From contig CAZUHB010000011.1 of the NCBI GenBank assembly GCA_964620445.1, forward strand, positions 1 through 64,000: a stretch of DNA of 64,000 bases, given 5' to 3'. This document shows, piece by piece, positions 51,953 through 62,507 of the stretch (its first letter is position 1; each line of letters opens with the position of its first letter). Under the pieces are notes generated by a model. That model was not told the DNA's origin. It did no database searches and saw nothing but the letters and a program-made list of their open reading frames with translations. Origin of the DNA: CAZUHB01 sp964620445. Lineage in GTDB: Bacteria > Planctomycetota > B15-G4 > CAYZWU01. Both the position numbers and the translations under genes were made by a program.

Positions 51953-54085
51953 ATGCCAGGAGATAAGCGTCTGACCAGCTACATCGAGCAAACAGAAGCG
52001 GCCGACGCGCCCCCCGAATTCGCGGAACTGACCCGCTGGCTGGCCACGCCGGTTGCGTCTCTCAAGGGGGTGGGGCCGGCGCGCGAAAAGACTTTGGCCC
52101 GCAACCGGTTGCACACTTTCAGGGATCTGCTTCTCCTCCTGCCGCGGCGATTCACGGAGCGCCTGCGCCCGCGCGGGGTGGCCGATCTCGTCCCCAGTGA
52201 GGTGTGCGCCGCGCGCGGCACGATTCTCAGCCGGCGGGTTTCGGGATTCGGGAGGCGCAAGAACCTGCGCGTGCTGGTCGCTGACCGAGCCCCGCAGAAG
52301 GGCCGCAAGGACGAACGGGCGCCCACGGCCGAGCTCGTCCTCTTCGGCCGCGCCTTCCTCAAGAACTCCTTCCGCTCCGGCCGCCGCGTGGCGTTTCAAG
52401 GCAAGGTGAGCGACGAAACGGGCAAGGTTCAGGTACTCTCTCCCGATTTCCACCTCGACGGCGATGCCGGGCCCGGATTCCCCGGTCTGCGGCCGCACTA
52501 CTCCCTGCCCGAGGGGATTTTCCCGAGGCACTTCGCTTCCTGGATCGCGCAGATCATCGACGGGCTGCCCCCCGAGGCGGACTGGAACAGGATCCCCGAT
52601 CGGGTGGGTCTGCCCGATCGCGGTCTGATCCCGCTCGCCCGCGCTCTGAGAGACGCCCACCAGCCGCGCACCCCGGCCGAGGTCGAGCAGGCGCGGCGCC
52701 GACTCGCCTACGAGGAATTTTTCGCGATGCAGTGCGATCTGGCCCGAGACCGTCTCGGCCGGGCCGGCCAGCCGACCTCCTTGAGCGCCCTGCCGGGCCG
52801 TCTGGAAAAGGTTTACAGGGAAATCCTCCCCTTCAGCCTGACCGGGGCCCAGGAGAGGACGATTCAGGAAATCGGGCGCGATCTGGCACGGCCGGGTCCG
52901 ATGCACCGGCTGCTCCAGGGCGACGTGGGATCGGGCAAGACCGTCGTGGCGCTCTATCCCCTTCTGGCAGCCGCGCTCGGCGGCGGGCAGGGAGCGCTCA
53001 TGGCACCCACCGAGGTGCTCGCCGAGCAGCACGCGCGCGTGCTGGATCAGATCCTCGCGCCGGCAGGCATCAGGCCCCGGCTTCTCCGGGCTGGCTTGAA
53101 GACCGCCGAGGTGGAGCGGATCGTCGGCGATCCCGGCACCGGTATCGTCATCGGAACGCATGCGCTCATCCAGAAACGGGTGCGCTTCAGACGTCTCGAC
53201 GCGTGCGTGATCGACGAGCAACACAAGTTCGGCGTGCGCCAGCGCTGGGATCTGAAGGTCAAGGGCACGGCGCCGCACGTCCTGATCATGACCGCCACAC
53301 CGATACCGCGGACACTGTCCCTCACACTCTACGGCGAACTCGACATCTCGATTCTCGACGAGCAGCCGCCGGGCCGGAAACCGATCACAACAGTCGCGGC
53401 CGCCGCGATCGACGATCCTTCGCTGCGCGCCTGGATCGACGGGGAGATCGATTCGGGAGGCCGGGTTTTCGCGGTATGCCCCCTGGTGGCCGAATCGGAC
53501 CATCTCGACCTCGAGGCGGCAACGGCTCTCCATGGCCGCTTCGAGAAGGAGTACGGCGCGCGCTGCGGCGTGGCGCTTCTGCACGGCCGCATGGACAGCG
53601 CTGCCAAGCGCGACGCCGTGGATGCGTTTCGATCGGGGCGGCAGCCCTTGCTCGTCACCACGGTGGTCGTCGAGGTCGGCGTTGATGTTCCCGAGGCGAG
53701 CACGGTGGTCATCATGGATGCCTGGCGTTTCGGCCTCAGCCAGCTGCACCAGATCCGGGGCCGCGTGGGGCGGGGGAGGAGGCCATCCCGCTGCTATCTC
53801 GTGGGGAAGGCGAACACCGATTCGGGCAAAGAGCGCGTCGCGATCATACTGAACGAATCGAACGGTTTCCGTATCGCCGAGGAGGACCTGCGGATGCGCG
53901 GACCGGGCGAGGCGACCGGTCTGCGCCAGCATGGCCTGCCGCCCCTCCGGGCGGGCGACTACATCGCCGACGTGGATCTCATGGCCGCAGCGCGCGACGA
54001 TGCGCGTCTCGCCGTCGAGGAAGGGATCGACGGGGGCCTGTCGCTCTTCGACGGAGCGAGCGATCTCCACACGTGGATCGGCTGA
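51953..54085 (+). CDS. recG: ATP-dependent DNA helicase RecG
   Basis: A 710-residue superfamily 2 helicase. The N-terminal wedge domain has TPVASLKGVGPAREKTLARN, and the helicase core has GDVGSGKTVVA (Walker A, about 323-333), MAPTEVLAEQHA, DEQHKFGVRQR (motif II), TATPIPRTLSLTLYGELD (motif III) and HQIRGRVGRGRRPSRCYL (motif VI). RecG remodels stalled forks and Holliday junctions. It ends in VEEGIDGGLSLFDGASDLHTW. It is monocistronic: the sucrose synthase gene is divergent, and a terminator candidate lies 42 bases after the stop. Confidence 0.95.
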   Translation: MPGDKRLTSYIEQTEAADAPPEFAELTRWLATPVASLKGVGPAREKTLARNRLHTFRDLLLLLPRRFTERLRPRGVADLVPSEVCAARGTILSRRVSGFGRRKNLRVLVADRAPQKGRKDERAPTAELVLFGRAFLKNSFRSGRRVAFQGKVSDETGKVQVLSPDFHLDGDAGPGFPGLRPHYSLPEGIFPRHFASWIAQIIDGLPPEADWNRIPDRVGLPDRGLIPLARALRDAHQPRTPAEVEQARRRLAYEEFFAMQCDLARDRLGRAGQPTSLSALPGRLEKVYREILPFSLTGAQERTIQEIGRDLARPGPMHRLLQGDVGSGKTVVALYPLLAAALGGGQGALMAPTEVLAEQHARVLDQILAPAGIRPRLLRAGLKTAEVERIVGDPGTGIVIGTHALIQKRVRFRRLDACVIDEQHKFGVRQRWDLKVKGTAPHVLIMTATPIPRTLSLTLYGELDISILDEQPPGRKPITTVAAAAIDDPSLRAWIDGEIDSGGRVFAVCPLVAESDHLDLEAATALHGRFEKEYGARCGVALLHGRMDSAAKRDAVDAFRSGRQPLLVTTVVVEVGVDVPEASTVVIMDAWRFGLSQLHQIRGRVGRGRRPSRCYLVGKANTDSGKERVAIILNESNGFRIAEEDLRMRGPGEATGLRQHGLPPLRAGDYIADVDLMAAARDDARLAVEEGIDGGLSLFDGASDLHTWIG

Positions 54086-54126
54086 TCCTTTCCGGCCTGG
54101 ATGAAAACCGCTCAGGCCGCGGGGTG

Positions 54127-54154
54127 ACCCGGCCGCTGCCGGGTGGTTGCTTTT
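54127..54154 (+). terminator. Terminator after recG
   Basis: ACCCGGC (54127-54133) pairs with GCCGGGT (54138-54144) around a 4-base loop, followed by GGTTGCTTTT ending at 54154. GC-rich stem plus a short T-rich run makes this a moderate intrinsic terminator. Confidence 0.5.
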
Positions 54155-54230
54155 AGCGCTCCAGGGTATACACTTTCCCAGTACGCTGAGATATTGCGGT
54201 TCTGCTGGAAACAACAAGGAGAGAATTACC

Positions 54231-57164
54231 ATGGCGTCCAAGTTGACGGGCCTTTTCCTTCTGGCCGGATTTCTGTGTGCGAGCCTCGGGCTTGCCCAGG
54301 AGGAGACGCCGCCTGTCGACCTCCCCGCGGCGGAAGACGATACGGGCAAAATCGTCGATCCGCTCCTCCTCGAACCGGACGAACTGGTCGACCTCTTCCG
54401 CGCCGACCTGATCGTGTGGCCGGCCGACAGGGGGCTGCGCGCAGCGGATACCATCTTTGCCGGGGGCCGGGACACGATCCCCTACCTGCTCGACGTTCTC
54501 GGTGAGCGCGACTACAGGATCAAACCGGCCGCGGCCGACATCCTGAGCCGTTTCGGCTGCGTCGAGGCCTGGGAGCCGACACGCGAACTCCTCCATCACA
54601 AGGGGTTGAAGAACAGGGTGAAACACCTCCTCACCGCTCTTTTCCGCCTGCGGCCCGACGAGACCCTGATGCTCTGCGCCGATCTTCTGACCGGCAAGCA
54701 ACGCACCCTGCGCAAGGCGACGTACAATTTCATGCAGGCGCGCAAGGATGTTTCGCCGATCAAGGAGAAGCTCGTCGAACTCCTCCAGTCGAAGGAGAAC
54801 GATGTCCGCCGCCACGCCTTCCTGCTTCTCGTCAAGAGGGGGAAGGTCCCGTCGGAGGAGATGAACCGCCTGGCGCTCGGCCTGGTGGGCGACGACGATC
54901 CGCGCCTTGCCGCCGAGGTGGTCGCCATCCTGGCGATCCAGGGCGATGAGGGGGTCGCCGCGACCCTGATCGACCTCCTCGCGTCGGACCGGGAGCGCAC
55001 CTTCGCCTTCGCCGTGCTGATTCTCGTATCGCGGGAATACAAGCTCAACCTCTCCGATCTGCCTTCCGAGTGCGCCTTGAAGCTCGAGGAGCTGATCAAC
55101 TCGAACGATCCTCTACTCAAGGTCGCCGCGGCAGCCGGTCTGTCGAGCATCTACCGCCGCAGCGATTCGGATGAAGCTCCCGCCGCTCTCAGGTCGTCCG
55201 TCATCCCCGCCTTCATGGAGGTTTTTCTCGGCAATCGGTACAGCAAGGATTTCTCCTGCCTTCTCGATGTCTCGGTCCTCTGCCTCCGCTACCTCACCGG
55301 CGATCCCTTCGACAAGGACCTGACCTACTGGAAAAAGTGGTGGATCGAAAAAGGTGTCGACTATCAGGAAAAACAAAGGCTCCTGTCGGTCAACGAGAAG
55401 GAGCTATCGAGATTGATCGTGCGTTACGAACGTACCGGCGAGCCGGGGCCGCTCACCTTCCTCATCGCCGGCGAGGAGCTGATGGTCGATCCGGCGTTCA
55501 GCCGGGCTGCCGAAGCCTGCTTCGCGCCGGAACGGGACCTGCTTCCTTTTGTCAATGCCCTCTACTCCCAGGGATTCTTCAAGAGGGCCGGCGACCTGGC
55601 AAAATCCTCCAGTTTCGGCCGCAACGCGGCCGGAAGCCGGGGCAGCGTTCCGCCTCAGGTCTCTCTGATCGAGGTGGAGGTGGACAAGAGGATCTCCCGT
55701 GTGGAGCGAAGCGGCGCCGACGACCAGAAGTTCGCCACCCTCGAGGCCGCGCTGCTCCGCATATTCAACCGGAACGCGTGGCAGCTCCTGTGCGTGGCCG
55801 ACGATTTCAATTCGTGGTATCTCGAAAACGTGGCGTGGTGGAGCGATCCGGACAAGGAGGTGGACCGGACCGATCGTTTCCTGGTGGCCTTCATCGACGC
55901 GTTCAACTTCCTCACGGACAACGAGGCCCTCGGTTGTTTCTCATGGCTGAGCGGCCGCGCGGACCTGGCCGAATGGCTCGACGTGAAAAAGGTGAGCGAG
56001 ATCACCAGCCGCGTGCGCGGGAGGAAGCATGTCGATCTCCTCACGATGCGTACGATCGATCTCGTCGCGGTGGCGGCATCCCAGGCGCCGGATCTGGCGG
56101 ACCGGCTCTTTCAGCCGCTGACCACCTACATCTTCACCCTCTACGGCCACAAGGCATCTCCCTTCCTCATGAGAGCGATCGAGACGATGGGCCGCCTCGA
56201 TCAGGCGCTCGAGGATGTTCGATGGTATGTGCGCGCGGCGGCCGCGCGGGTGCTGAGCGCCCGGACCGGCAGCGCCGTTCCCCGGCTGGTCAGTCTTCTC
56301 GACGACCGGAACCGGGAGGTGCGCATCGAGGCGCTCCATTCACTCGCCGTGATCGGCACGGCCGAGACACGGAACATACTCTCCTCGGTTCTCGAGAGCG
56401 ATGAATCGAGGGACCTGGAAGAACTCGTGGCCGCCATCGATGGTATCAAGACTCCCTGGGCGTTCGAGATACTGGTATCCGTTTTGGCCGGCCGGTCGAC
56501 GTGCCGGCTGAACGCTCTCGGCGGCCTGACGCGCTTTGACGACCGCCGTGCGAAGGAACTCATTCTGTCCACTCTCGACAGCCTCGCTCCCGGATCGGAC
56601 GACTGGCAAAGGGCCGTGGGAATCGTCGAGGGCGTGCGGAGCGACACGGCTCGCGAGACGCTGCGCACCCATTTCGGAGCACAACCCTCGGGCGAGAACA
56701 AGCTTTTCGTGGCCCTGTCCCTGGCCGAACTGGGCGAGACGTTGGTGGTCGACACCCTGCTCGACGCTTTCGAGGGGGACCGCGGCTCCGGTGCCGTGAA
56801 GAACGCGCTGACCCTCCTTCTCGTGTCCGAATTCGACAGGGAGACGTGGGGCTACCGGAAATTGTGGGACGAGAACACGGGCAAGGATCAGGCGTTCTTT
56901 CTGGCACGCGCGATCGGCCGTGCGACCTCGGGTGATGCTCCGTTCGGTGCGGCAGGCTCGGCCAAGGAGGAGAGTTTCGAATCGATCCCGGTCTCTTCTC
57001 TCGTGGAAGCCCTCGACAGCTCACACTGGTACGTGCGCGCGGCAGCGGCGCGGATTCTCGAGACGGGAGCCGGTGAGACTTTCGGCGTGGTGAGGCGCAC
57101 CACGAGCCCGCTCGAGTTGAGCCAGATCCGCGATTCCTGGAGGGACTGGCTGAGACGGCGCTGA
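54231..57164 (+). CDS. Large exported HEAT-repeat protein
   Basis: A 977-residue protein with a signal peptide (GLFLLAGFLCASLGLAQ). Much of the chain is alpha-helical repeat: RIKPAAADILSRFG, ENDVRRHAFLLLVKRG, DPRLAAEVVAILAIQG at about 95-250, and RWYVRAAAARVLSAR, NREVRIEALHSLAVIG, WYVRAAAARILETGAG in the C-terminal half. A non-repeat region at about 370-620 has no recognised fold. HEAT/PBS-type solenoids usually mediate protein contacts. It sits 106 bases upstream of the MoxR operon. AAGGAGA lies 8 bases before the ATG, and in-frame starts further upstream lack it. No enzymatic motif is visible. Confidence 0.8.
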   Translation: MASKLTGLFLLAGFLCASLGLAQEETPPVDLPAAEDDTGKIVDPLLLEPDELVDLFRADLIVWPADRGLRAADTIFAGGRDTIPYLLDVLGERDYRIKPAAADILSRFGCVEAWEPTRELLHHKGLKNRVKHLLTALFRLRPDETLMLCADLLTGKQRTLRKATYNFMQARKDVSPIKEKLVELLQSKENDVRRHAFLLLVKRGKVPSEEMNRLALGLVGDDDPRLAAEVVAILAIQGDEGVAATLIDLLASDRERTFAFAVLILVSREYKLNLSDLPSECALKLEELINSNDPLLKVAAAAGLSSIYRRSDSDEAPAALRSSVIPAFMEVFLGNRYSKDFSCLLDVSVLCLRYLTGDPFDKDLTYWKKWWIEKGVDYQEKQRLLSVNEKELSRLIVRYERTGEPGPLTFLIAGEELMVDPAFSRAAEACFAPERDLLPFVNALYSQGFFKRAGDLAKSSSFGRNAAGSRGSVPPQVSLIEVEVDKRISRVERSGADDQKFATLEAALLRIFNRNAWQLLCVADDFNSWYLENVAWWSDPDKEVDRTDRFLVAFIDAFNFLTDNEALGCFSWLSGRADLAEWLDVKKVSEITSRVRGRKHVDLLTMRTIDLVAVAASQAPDLADRLFQPLTTYIFTLYGHKASPFLMRAIETMGRLDQALEDVRWYVRAAAARVLSARTGSAVPRLVSLLDDRNREVRIEALHSLAVIGTAETRNILSSVLESDESRDLEELVAAIDGIKTPWAFEILVSVLAGRSTCRLNALGGLTRFDDRRAKELILSTLDSLAPGSDDWQRAVGIVEGVRSDTARETLRTHFGAQPSGENKLFVALSLAELGETLVVDTLLDAFEGDRGSGAVKNALTLLLVSEFDRETWGYRKLWDENTGKDQAFFLARAIGRATSGDAPFGAAGSAKEESFESIPVSSLVEALDSSHWYVRAAAARILETGAGETFGVVRRTTSPLELSQIRDSWRDWLRRR

Positions 57165-57171
57165 ACGTCGA

Positions 57172-57199
57172 GGGCCGGGCCGCACCGGCGATCCGGCCC
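57172..57199 (+). terminator. Hairpin after the HEAT-repeat gene
   Basis: GGGCCGG (57172-57178) pairs with CCGGCCC (57193-57199), with a 14-base loop and no T-tract. It is a weak terminator candidate separating the HEAT-repeat gene from the MoxR operon. Confidence 0.3.
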
Positions 57200-57270
57200 C
57201 CGGTGGTGAACCCTGTCGCGGCGGTTACGTTTATGGGGTAGTGGTTTTCCGATACGAACGGAGCTTTTCC

Positions 57271-58281
<1,011 letters not shown>

Positions 58282-58283
58282 CC

Positions 58284-59180
58284 ATGCCCGTTCTCTTCGA
58301 GACAGCCGAGATTCTGCGCAAGATCGGAAGGATCAGGATCCGCACACGCAAGATGGTTTCCGAACTGCTCGCCGGGCAGTACAGGACGGCGTTCCGGGGG
58401 AGCGGGCTCGAATTCAACGAGGTCCGGGAGTACGCCGAGGGCGACGACCTTCGCGCGATCGACTGGAACGTGACCGCCCGCACGGGGATCCCCTTTGTCA
58501 AGACCTACCAGGAAGAACGGGAGCGGACCCTCTTTCTTCTCGTGGATGTGAGCGGCTCCACCGGATACGGCTCGAGGGGAAGACCGAAGGCCGACATCGC
58601 TGCCGAGATCTGCGCCGTGCTGGCTCTCTCGGCGGCCGGCAGCCACGACCGCGTCGGGCTGGTGGCGTTCAGCGACCGTGTCGAACACCATCTGCCCGCC
58701 CGCCGCGGAACGCGCCATGCGCTGAGGGTGGTGCGCGATATCCTCTCCCTCCGTTCGACGGCGCGGCGGACCGCGATCGGCCGTGCGCTCGACGTGCTGG
58801 CGCGCACCAAGGTGAAGCGCGGTATCGTGATCGTCGTTTCCGACTTCATGGACAGCGGGTACGAGAAGTCCTTCGCCGCCATGGCGCGGCGCCACGACCT
58901 GATCGCCGTCCGTGTCTTCGATCCGGCCGAGATCGCCCTGCCCGCCGCCGGAGGCATCGTGCAGCTGCGCGATCCGGAGACGGGACGCGTCGTGCCGGCC
59001 GATCTCTCGTCGCCTCGAGCGCGGGAGAAGTACGAGAGCCGGATGGGGGCGTCGGCCCGGGCACTGGCCGATCTTTGCGCACGCGCGGGGGCAGATCTTC
59101 TCGAGGTGAGCACGGCCGAGCCGTTCGCGGCGCCCCTCCGGGCGTTCATGGAGCGCCGGGGAAGGAGGTTCGGTCGATGA
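58284..59180 (+). CDS. DUF58 protein with VWA-like domain
   Basis: A 298-residue protein. GLEFNEVREYAEGDDLRAID is the DUF58 signature at about residues 41-60, and TLFLLVDVSGSTGYGSR begins a VWA-like domain with the DxSxS metal site. It is encoded 2 bases after moxR, as is usual, and MoxR probably controls its assembly. There is no signal peptide. The gene overlaps the next start by 4 bases (ATGA). Confidence 0.9.
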   Translation: MPVLFETAEILRKIGRIRIRTRKMVSELLAGQYRTAFRGSGLEFNEVREYAEGDDLRAIDWNVTARTGIPFVKTYQEERERTLFLLVDVSGSTGYGSRGRPKADIAAEICAVLALSAAGSHDRVGLVAFSDRVEHHLPARRGTRHALRVVRDILSLRSTARRTAIGRALDVLARTKVKRGIVIVVSDFMDSGYEKSFAAMARRHDLIAVRVFDPAEIALPAAGGIVQLRDPETGRVVPADLSSPRAREKYESRMGASARALADLCARAGADLLEVSTAEPFAAPLRAFMERRGRRFGR

Positions 59181-59731
59181 GCGCTCCAACCGCCGCGGCG
59201 ATCAATGAACCTCTCGACGCGTTCCTCTTCACCTTCCCTTCCGCGCCGCCCCTCTGGGTGATCGCGCTCGGTATGCTGCTGATCCTTCTCGTGGTGGTCC
59301 GCGCCCGCTGGCGCAGGGCCGGCGCGCCCGACGTCGCGCCGGCCGGCCCGGAACAGGGCGCACTTCCTCACGCCGCCGCGCTCGAGGTTTTCGACAGCGT
59401 CGACGGAGACTGGCCTGCCGACGAACGGGAATTCGACGCCTTTTGCGTCCTCCTCTCCCTCGTGGTGAGACGCTATGTGCAGCACCGCTTCGGTGTGCGT
59501 GCGCTCGAAAGCGCCACCGACGAAATTCTCGATTCCTTTCGAGCTCGTGATCTGCCCGCGGCACAATTCGACTCTCTGCGGTCCATTCTTCACCGATGCG
59601 ACGGGGTGAAGTTTGCCGTTGATATCCGCCGGGAGGTGGCGCGCGACGCGCGCCACAGCGCCGCCGCCCTGCTCACGAAAGCCAGGGATTTCGTGAACGC
59701 GACCGCTCCGCGCGGGGGAGGGGCGCCATGA
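59177..59731 (+). CDS. DUF4381-type membrane protein of the Bat operon
   Basis: A 184-residue protein with one N-terminal membrane helix (LWVIALGMLLILLVVV) followed by a cytoplasmic helical domain of the DUF4381 pattern (DAFCVLLSLVVRRYVQHRFG, LRSILHRCDGVKFA). It is probably a small membrane partner of the VWA proteins. The start ATG overlaps the stop of the DUF58 gene, and its stop overlaps the start of batA, so it is translationally coupled on both sides. The alternative reading starts far upstream are shadows of the DUF58 gene. Confidence 0.75.
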   Translation: MSAPTAAAINEPLDAFLFTFPSAPPLWVIALGMLLILLVVVRARWRRAGAPDVAPAGPEQGALPHAAALEVFDSVDGDWPADEREFDAFCVLLSLVVRRYVQHRFGVRALESATDEILDSFRARDLPAAQFDSLRSILHRCDGVKFAVDIRREVARDARHSAAALLTKARDFVNATAPRGGGAP

Positions 59732-60681
59732 TCTTTCTCGATCCCGGCTTCTTCCTTTTTCTTGTCGCCCTGGCGGTCTGGATCGCGTTCCGGCTCAGCC
59801 CGCTGTACGGCTGGGCGATCGATTTTTCAGCCGCCGCCGAGGCATTGGTCCTCGGATCGACGTGGCGCGTCAAGACACGCTGGATTCCGACCGTGCTGCG
59901 CGTCGCGGGGCTCTGCCTTCTCGTCGCCGCCCTGGCGCGGCCTGTCGAGATCCGCACCGAAGTGACCGTGCCGCCCGAGGGGATCGACCTCGTCGTTCTC
60001 GTCGATCGTTCGTCGAGCATGGGCGAGACCGTGGCCGGAACGGGGCGGTCGAAGCTGGATCTCCTCGAGGCGGCGGCGGCTGATTTCGTCGGCGCGCGCG
60101 GCAGCGACCGGATCGCGCTCATCGCGTTCGGGCGCACCCCGGAGACACTCTGCGCCTTCACCCTCGACCAGGAGGCTGTCGCCGCGCGTCTCGGCGCGAT
60201 CGAGGCGTTCGAGCGCAACGCCGACGAGGACGGGACCGCGATCGGCGCCGGTCTGGCCGAGGCCGCCCACCTGCTCGGGCGGAGCCGCGCCGAGAGCCGG
60301 GTGGTCGTGCTCTTCACCGACGGCGGCGAGAACCGATTCGTCATCGAACCGCTCGCGGCGGCGCGACTCTGCGCGGCCGAGGGCGTGCGCGTTCACACGG
60401 TGGCGCTCGACCTGGGCGGCGCGGCGCGGGACGAGGCGGATCTCGACACCGGTCTTCACGAGGCGATCGCCGCGATCACGGGCGGCGATTTCTTCAGGGT
60501 GAGCGATTCGGGCGGTTTGGACCGCGCGCTCGCCGCACTCGACAGGATGGAGAAGTCGCCCTCCGGGGGGAGAAGCTTCACTCTTTACGACGACCGGTTC
60601 AGGAGTGCGGCCCTTCCGGCGGCCTGCCTGCTCCTTCTCGCTTTCGGTCTGAAGAGATTTGTCTACCGGAGGGCGCCATGA
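59728..60681 (+). CDS. batA: VWA-domain membrane protein BatA
   Basis: A 317-residue protein with two N-terminal membrane segments (FFLFLVALAVWIAF; VLRVAGLCLLVAALA), a VWA domain with DLVVLVDRSSSMGE (MIDAS), FTDGGENRF, and a C-terminal helix (ALPAACLLLLAFGL). This is the BatA plan in the Bacteroides aerotolerance operon. It overlaps the preceding and following genes by 4 bases each. The role is in envelope stress tolerance; the actual target is not known in any species. Confidence 0.85.
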   Translation: MIFLDPGFFLFLVALAVWIAFRLSPLYGWAIDFSAAAEALVLGSTWRVKTRWIPTVLRVAGLCLLVAALARPVEIRTEVTVPPEGIDLVVLVDRSSSMGETVAGTGRSKLDLLEAAAADFVGARGSDRIALIAFGRTPETLCAFTLDQEAVAARLGAIEAFERNADEDGTAIGAGLAEAAHLLGRSRAESRVVVLFTDGGENRFVIEPLAAARLCAAEGVRVHTVALDLGGAARDEADLDTGLHEAIAAITGGDFFRVSDSGGLDRALAALDRMEKSPSGGRSFTLYDDRFRSAALPAACLLLLAFGLKRFVYRRAP

Positions 60682-62507
60682 TATTCGATAGATGGCACTA
60701 CCTCCTCGGCGTCCTTTCGGTACCGTTGATTCTGGGTGCAGGCTGGTGGGCGGTCAGGCGCACCGAGACGGTCTTGAACTTTCTTTCGCCATCCAGCCGG
60801 TTCGATCGGCTTTTTGTCCTCTCGGCGCTTCTTCTGGAGGCGGCCGGATTCGGGCTGCTCTTTTGCGCCCTGGCAGGTCCGGAGCGGCTCGAGACTCCGT
60901 CCGAGACCGCGCGCAAGCCGCTCGACGTGGTCGTTGCCGTGGACACTTCTCTCAGCATGCGTGCCGAGGACGTGGCGCCCAACCGTATCGGCCGTGCCCG
61001 CCGCGAGGTGCGCGCCCTGATCGATCGTCTCGTCGAACGCGATCGGTGCGCCGCGTCCGACCGATCGGGCAGCTCGCGGCTCGGACTGGTCGAATTCGCG
61101 CGCACGGCGCGGATCGTCTCTCCCCTGACAAGAGATTTCCAGATATTCGACGGAATCCTCCCTGCCGTCGACGGCCGGAACATGGAAACGGTCGGATCCG
61201 ACCTGGCCGCGGGAATGAGCGCCGGGCTCCGGCTCTTCGACGATTCACCGGCGGCGCGTAATCTGATCGTCGTGACGGATGGCGAACATCGGGCCGGAGA
61301 CTCCGAATTCGAGGCGCTCGGAGACGAGGCGCGCGATCGAAAGGTGTCGGTCTACGCCCTTGTCGTCGGTACACCGGAAGGAGCGCGGATCCCTCTCGGT
61401 CTGGAGCAGGGATTCTTGACCGATGGCGCCGGCCAGGAGGTGCTCACGCGCGGTCGCGTCGATCTGATCGGTCCATTCGTGCGGTCCCTCGGCGCTGTCT
61501 GCGTGGCCTCGGCCGATAGGGCCTTCCCCATGGACGCTCTCTTCGAGGAACTCGCCGGCCGTGCGCGCCTGGAAGTATCTTCCCCGGACGACAGGTCGGA
61601 CCGCTCCCTCTTCCAGTGGTTTCTGCTTGCCGGCCTGCTCTGCTTTCTGGCCGGGATCGGCCTCGACCTGCGCCGCCCCTTCGCGAAAGGGGCGTCTGTG
61701 TCGATCAGGCCGGCCGCGGCGATCGTAACGGCCGCGGCGATCGGCCTCTTGTTCCTTTCGTGCGGTACGAGAGAAGGTGCCGATCTGGTGCGGAAGGGGA
61801 ACAGGTTCTTTCAGGTGGGAGATTTCGCGCGTGCTGCGACATCCTTCGACGGGGCGCTCACATTTCTTCCCGATCACGGGGGAATCAAGCTGAACCTGGG
61901 ACTGGCCCGTTATCGGCAGGGCCGGTACGGCGAAGCGTCCCTGTCCCTCGAGAGGGCCGCGGAATCGACTGACCGGCAGGTGTCGCTTCCCGCCCGGTTC
62001 GGTCTTGGTCTGTGCGATTACAAGATCGCTCTCGAGGCGCTGGAGAAAGTCGATTCCGATCAGGCCCGGCTGGAACTTGCGCGCCGCGCGGCGCACAGGG
62101 GTATCGGGATCTTCGACGCTCTCGCGGAGGAAGGATTCCGGAAGACCGAAACGGAGCAGAACCGCGACATTCTGCAGGATATTGCCGATCGGATCGGCCG
62201 GAGGCTGGCCGAGGAGGCCGAACCTTCCGATAATATGGACTCCGCCGATCGATCAACGGGCGATCCCGCGGCCGAGGGCGCCCCGCTCTCGGAGGAGGAG
62301 GCGTCAGGCGGTCTGACCGCAAGCGAAGCCCGGCAGCCGCCGCCCGAGGGAAGCGCGAGAGTGATCGGCTGGGCTGACGATCCGGGGACACTGTCACCGG
62401 CGGAGATCAGTCGGATCTATGCGCGGCTCGAGGAATTGAAGAAGGCGAGACAGAGCCGGGACGCGCAAAAAGCCCGCGAACGCCTGGCAGGGGAGGTCGA
62501 CTGGTGA
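60678..62507 (+). CDS. batB: BatB-BatC fusion: VWA protein joined to TPR domain
   Basis: A 609-residue protein. Residues 1-340 follow the BatB plan: N-terminal helices, DVVVAVDTSLSMRAEDV (VWA MIDAS), LIVVTDGEHRAGDSEFEALG and a membrane helix (WFLLAGLLCFLAGIGLDL). Then AAIVTAAAIGLLFLSCGTRE appears, which looks like a lipoprotein signal inside the chain, and from about 370 to 500 TPR helices (GNRFFQVGDFARAATSFDGA) as in BatC. The last 100 residues are charged and disordered. Batches of this operon in other bacteria usually encode BatB and BatC separately. The start overlaps batA by 4 bases, and GTG of batD overlaps the stop. Confidence 0.85.
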   Translation: MIFDRWHYLLGVLSVPLILGAGWWAVRRTETVLNFLSPSSRFDRLFVLSALLLEAAGFGLLFCALAGPERLETPSETARKPLDVVVAVDTSLSMRAEDVAPNRIGRARREVRALIDRLVERDRCAASDRSGSSRLGLVEFARTARIVSPLTRDFQIFDGILPAVDGRNMETVGSDLAAGMSAGLRLFDDSPAARNLIVVTDGEHRAGDSEFEALGDEARDRKVSVYALVVGTPEGARIPLGLEQGFLTDGAGQEVLTRGRVDLIGPFVRSLGAVCVASADRAFPMDALFEELAGRARLEVSSPDDRSDRSLFQWFLLAGLLCFLAGIGLDLRRPFAKGASVSIRPAAAIVTAAAIGLLFLSCGTREGADLVRKGNRFFQVGDFARAATSFDGALTFLPDHGGIKLNLGLARYRQGRYGEASLSLERAAESTDRQVSLPARFGLGLCDYKIALEALEKVDSDQARLELARRAAHRGIGIFDALAEEGFRKTETEQNRDILQDIADRIGRRLAEEAEPSDNMDSADRSTGDPAAEGAPLSEEEASGGLTASEARQPPPEGSARVIGWADDPGTLSPAEISRIYARLEELKKARQSRDAQKARERLAGEVDW

